Source: Streptomyces sp. HNM0574 (lineage in GTDB: Bacteria; Actinomycetota; Actinomycetes; Streptomycetales; Streptomycetaceae). From it: a DNA stretch of 64,000 nt. A program made the position numbers and the translations under genes. Every line of letters starts with the position of its first letter. Position 1 is the first letter of the stretch. This document shows, one piece after another, positions 61,753 to 64,000 of the stretch. The notes under the pieces were generated by a model. That model was not told the DNA's origin. It did not search any database and saw nothing but the letters and a program-made list of their open reading frames with translations. The stretch lies in the NCBI RefSeq assembly GCF_012726235.1, contig NZ_JAASAH010000001.1, positions 496,001 to 560,000 of the forward strand. The letters are read 5' to 3'.

Positions 61753-62943
61753 ATGCACCCCATGACCCGCGCAGTCCACGCCCCGGCCGGCCCGGAGGAG
61801 GAGAGGTGCGACGCCCCGGGAGGGCGGCCGTTGAGTGTGCCGGTGTACCAGTCGTCGGCCTTCGCCTTCGGGTCGGCCGAGGCGCTGGCGGAGGCGATGG
61901 CGGGACCCGAGGGGGACTGCGCGTACAGCCGGCGGGGGAATCCGACGGTGCGGACGCTGGAGCGGCAGGTGGCGGAACTGGAGGGCGGGCGGGCCGCGTT
62001 GGCCGCCGCCTCGGGAATGGGGGCGATCAGCGCGGTGCTGCTCGCGCTGCTGCGGCCCGGGGACCACGTCGTGGCGCAGCGCTGCCTCTACGGCGGGACG
62101 CACGCCCAACTGGCCGATCTCGCGGAGCGGTTCGGGGTGGAGGTCGAGCGGGTGGAGGGCGGTGACGTGGCGGCCGTGCGGGCCGCGCTGCGGCCGGGGC
62201 GTACCCGGTTGCTGCTGCTGGAGACGATCGCCAACCCCACCTGCGAGGTGCCGGACCTGCCGGTGCTGCTGGCGGCCGCGCGGGCGGCGGGCGCGGTGTC
62301 GGTGGTCGACAACTCGCTGGCCTCGCCCATGCTCTGCCGCCCGATCGAGCACGGCGCCGACGTCGTCGTGCACTCCACCACCAAGTACCTCGGCGGGCAC
62401 TCGGACGTCCTGGGCGGCGCCGCCGTGTTCGCCGACGAGGAGCTGTACGCCACCGTGTGGGGGCGGGCCGTCGAACTGGGCGCCGCGGCCGACCCGTTCG
62501 CGGCCTGGCTGACGCTGCGCGGCATCCAGACGCTGCCGTTGCGCATGCGCCAGCACTGCGCCAACGCGGAGCTGACAGCCGGCCGGCTGGCGGCGCATCC
62601 GCGGGTGCGCGGGGTGTTCTGGCCCGGGCTGCCCGGGCACCCCTCGGGCGCGGTGGCGGCGCGGGTGCTGGACGGCGGGGGCGGGATGCTCGCGTTCGAG
62701 CCGGCCGGCGGGCGGGACGCGGGGCGGGAGTTCGTGGAGCGGGTCCGGGTGGCGCGGCTGGCGCTGTCCATCGGGGGCGTGGAGACGCTGGTGACGCACC
62801 CGGCGAGCACCTCGCACCGGGAGCTCGACGACGCGGAGCTGGCGGCGGCCGGCATCAGCGCCGGGCTGGTCCGGATGGCGGTCGGCATCGAGCACCCCGA
62901 GGACCTGTGGAAGGACATCGAGCAGGCGCTGGAGGGCTTCTGA
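61753..62943 (+). CDS. Cys/Met-metabolism PLP-dependent enzyme (trans-sulfuration family)
   Basis: A 396-residue fold-type I PLP enzyme with YSRRGNPTVRTLE, the glycine-rich SGMGAISAVLLALLRPGDHVV, ETIANPTCEVPDLP, DNSLASP and the Schiff-base lysine Lys211 in HSTTKYLGGHSDVLGG. The late SIGGVETLVTHPASTSH stretch is typical of cystathionine gamma-synthase, cystathionine gamma-lyase and methionine gamma-lyase. I cannot separate these activities by eye. AAGGAGG sits 6 nt before ATG 61753. It is transcribed toward the MaoC gene and may belong to a pathway that continues past the window. Confidence 0.9.
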   Translation: MHPMTRAVHAPAGPEEERCDAPGGRPLSVPVYQSSAFAFGSAEALAEAMAGPEGDCAYSRRGNPTVRTLERQVAELEGGRAALAAASGMGAISAVLLALLRPGDHVVAQRCLYGGTHAQLADLAERFGVEVERVEGGDVAAVRAALRPGRTRLLLLETIANPTCEVPDLPVLLAAARAAGAVSVVDNSLASPMLCRPIEHGADVVVHSTTKYLGGHSDVLGGAAVFADEELYATVWGRAVELGAAADPFAAWLTLRGIQTLPLRMRQHCANAELTAGRLAAHPRVRGVFWPGLPGHPSGAVAARVLDGGGGMLAFEPAGGRDAGREFVERVRVARLALSIGGVETLVTHPASTSHRELDDAELAAAGISAGLVRMAVGIEHPEDLWKDIEQALEGF

Positions 62944-62990
62944 CGGCCCGTCCGGAGCGGCGCCCGGCGCCCCGTCGCCACCCGCCGCCA

Positions 62991-63037
62991 TCAAACCGTA
63001 AATTTGGTTTGACAAAAAAAGCGGCTCAGTAATAACT
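62991..63037 (+). promoter_or_regulatory. A/T-rich promoter with palindrome before the MaoC gene
   Basis: TCAAACC-N8-GGTTTGA (62991-63012) overlaps a consensus -35 box TTGACA (63009-63014). A 17-nt spacer places a -10 region ATAACT at 63032-63037; TAATAA at 63030 is an alternative. The box is exceptionally A/T-rich for this DNA. The CAAACC/GGTTTG arms resemble sites bound by gamma-butyrolactone-type receptors. Confidence 0.55.
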
Positions 63038-63082
63038 TGGTCCGTGTCAGAGAAATCTGGTCACAGCGAACGGGGAGCCACT

Positions 63083-63589
63083 GTGCGCTACTTCGACGAT
63101 TTCCGGACCGGTGACGTGCACGAACTGGGCACGGTGACGGTGACCGAGGAAGACGTGCTGGACTTCGGGCGCCGCTTCGATCCGCAGCCCTTCCACACCG
63201 ATCGGGAGCGGGCGGCGCAGAGCCCGTTCCAGGGACTGGTGGCCAGCGGCTGGCACACCGCCTCGCTCTTCATGCGCCGCTACGTCGACGGGCTGCTGGC
63301 CTACAGCGCCTGCGAAGGATCGCCCGGCGTCGACGAGTTGAGGTTCCACCGGCCCGTGCATCCGGGCGAGGTGCTCACCGCCAGGTTCGAGGTGCTCGGC
63401 AAGCGGCCCTCGCTCGGGAACCGCGACACCGGCATCGTGCAGCCCCGCTGCCAGCTGGTGGCCGAGGACGGCACCGTCGTGTTCAGCATGATCCTGCACA
63501 GCATCTTCCGGCGCCGCCCCGCCGGGTCCCCCGCGCTCGCGCAGGCGGCCCCGGCGCAGGACCCGGTCCCGTGCGCGGGCGGCCGCTGA
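63083..63589 (+). CDS. MaoC-family hydratase/dehydratase
   Basis: A hot-dog fold protein of about 168 residues (181 if started at GTG 63044). The hydratase motif RRFDPQPFHTD supplies the catalytic Asp and His, and GLVASGWHTASLFMRRYVD and VHPGEVLTARFEV follow the (R)-specific enoyl-CoA hydratase pattern. GTG 63083 has GGGGAG upstream; the GTG at 63044 lies about where transcription from the 63009/63032 promoter would begin, so a leaderless longer form is possible. It is followed after 129 nt by a methyltransferase gene. Confidence 0.82.
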   Translation: MRYFDDFRTGDVHELGTVTVTEEDVLDFGRRFDPQPFHTDRERAAQSPFQGLVASGWHTASLFMRRYVDGLLAYSACEGSPGVDELRFHRPVHPGEVLTARFEVLGKRPSLGNRDTGIVQPRCQLVAEDGTVVFSMILHSIFRRRPAGSPALAQAAPAQDPVPCAGGR

Positions 63590-63718
63590 GCGGGCGCCCC
63601 GCGCCCGAGCCCCGTACGGCAGAGGGCGGTTTCCCCACGTCCCAAGCCCGCGCGCACCCCTGCGCGCAGGCGTCCCGTACCCGTATCCGATCAGCACGAC
63701 AACGAGGGAGGTCCATTC

Positions 63719-64000
63719 GTGGAGGCGGTATCCCGCACCGCACAGTGGACGGCCGCGGCCCGGGCCCTGGAGTCCGAGCGCGCCGACGCGCTGTTCAACG
63801 ACCCGTACGCCAGGACCGTCGCGGCGGACACCGGATTCACGCTCCTGGAGCGTTACGCAGGGGCCGGCACCGTGCCGTTCCTGGCCATCCGTACCAAGTA
63901 TCTGGACGACGCCGTCGTGCGGACCGTCGCCGAACGCGGCATCCGCCAGGTGGTGTTCCTCGCCGCCGGCATGGACACCCGGTTCCACCGGCTGCCGTGG
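63719..64000 (+). CDS. SAM-dependent methyltransferase, cut by the window end
   Basis: The first 94 codons are present, from GTG 63719 behind GAGGGAGG. They read VEAVSRTAQWTAAARALESER, FNDPYARTV, RTKYLDDAVV and VVFLAAGMDTRFHRLPW, closely parallel to the methyltransferase at 56134 across the whole visible part. It is therefore a recent paralogue or a xenologue in an adjoining gene set. The C-terminal two thirds lie outside the window. Confidence 0.85.
   Translation, partial: MEAVSRTAQWTAAARALESERADALFNDPYARTVAADTGFTLLERYAGAGTVPFLAIRTKYLDDAVVRTVAERGIRQVVFLAAGMDTRFHRLPW

Noticed and set aside
1..64000. CRISPR arrays
   Set aside because: I found no run of regularly spaced identical 25-40-bp repeats; the only regular repeats are the intergenic cores and the DUF397 coding duplications.

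Overview
The window looks like chromosomal DNA of a Streptomyces or close relative. GC content is very high with strong third-position GC bias, GTG starts are common, and several gene sets are typical of the genus: the XRE regulator/DUF397/ATPase trio, TerD, SARP-era style two-component pairs and DUF4157. Function calls come from reading motifs and family patterns by eye; no search was run.

Layout. (1) 1-23.4 kb is ordinary chromosome: a PAP2/diacylglycerol kinase fusion, DUF402, a PLP-fold aminotransferase-like protein with no lysine, DedA and MBL proteins, a membrane phosphodiesterase, an APC permease, YrhK, TerD, a pterin dehydratase, an XRE/DUF397/DUF397/ATPase regulatory set, an aldo/keto reductase, a fatty acyl-CoA ligase, a bile-acid symporter family protein, FdhD, two HAD phosphatases, a SAM methyltransferase and a response regulator/histidine kinase pair. 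(2) 23.6-46.9 kb is an integrated island at the 3' end of a tRNA-Leu(GAG) gene. A 19-bp exact direct repeat (23712-23730 and 46876-46894) marks its ends. It carries a wrecked serine recombinase, a repeat-bearing non-coding stretch, two cargo genes of unknown function and a complete six-gene type 2 BREX (Pgl) phage-defence operon, pglW-pglX-pglY-pglZ-brxD-brxHI, in which every neighbouring pair of genes overlaps. (3) 46.9-50.7 kb holds an HNH-type protein and a DUF4157 protein with two separate HELTH zinc motifs. (4) 50.7-59.2 kb is a compact, unusual biosynthetic-type cluster: an IS701-like protein lacking its catalytic aspartate motif, a TetR regulator, a PNPOx-like flavoprotein, an AurF-like diiron N-oxygenase, a class-II-synthetase-like amino acid:[carrier protein] ligase, an AcpS-type phosphopantetheinyl transferase fused in frame to its carrier protein, an O-methyltransferase, an MFS exporter and an alpha/beta hydrolase. 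(5) 59.2-64.0 kb is a short field of gene remnants followed by a second MFS transporter behind a CsoR-like operator, a trans-sulfuration-type PLP enzyme, a MaoC hydratase and the start of another methyltransferase paralogous to the one in the cluster.

How the parts work together. The BREX operon should be a self-contained defence unit: PglX methylates host DNA, and PglW, PglY, PglZ, BrxD and BrxHI act against unmodified phage. It now appears immobile because its recombinase has lost its catalytic domain. The 52-59 kb cluster reads as a logic chain. The ligase would adenylate an amino acid and load it on the carrier protein, which is primed by its own fused transferase. The diiron enzyme and flavoprotein would oxidise the tethered or released amino group, the methyltransferase would tailor it and the MFS protein would export it. 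A 35-bp perfect palindrome in the TetR/flavoprotein intergenic region recurs in related form in the MFS promoter, which suggests one repressor controls both. The two most interesting objects are this cluster, including the transferase-carrier fusion, and the trapped BREX island.
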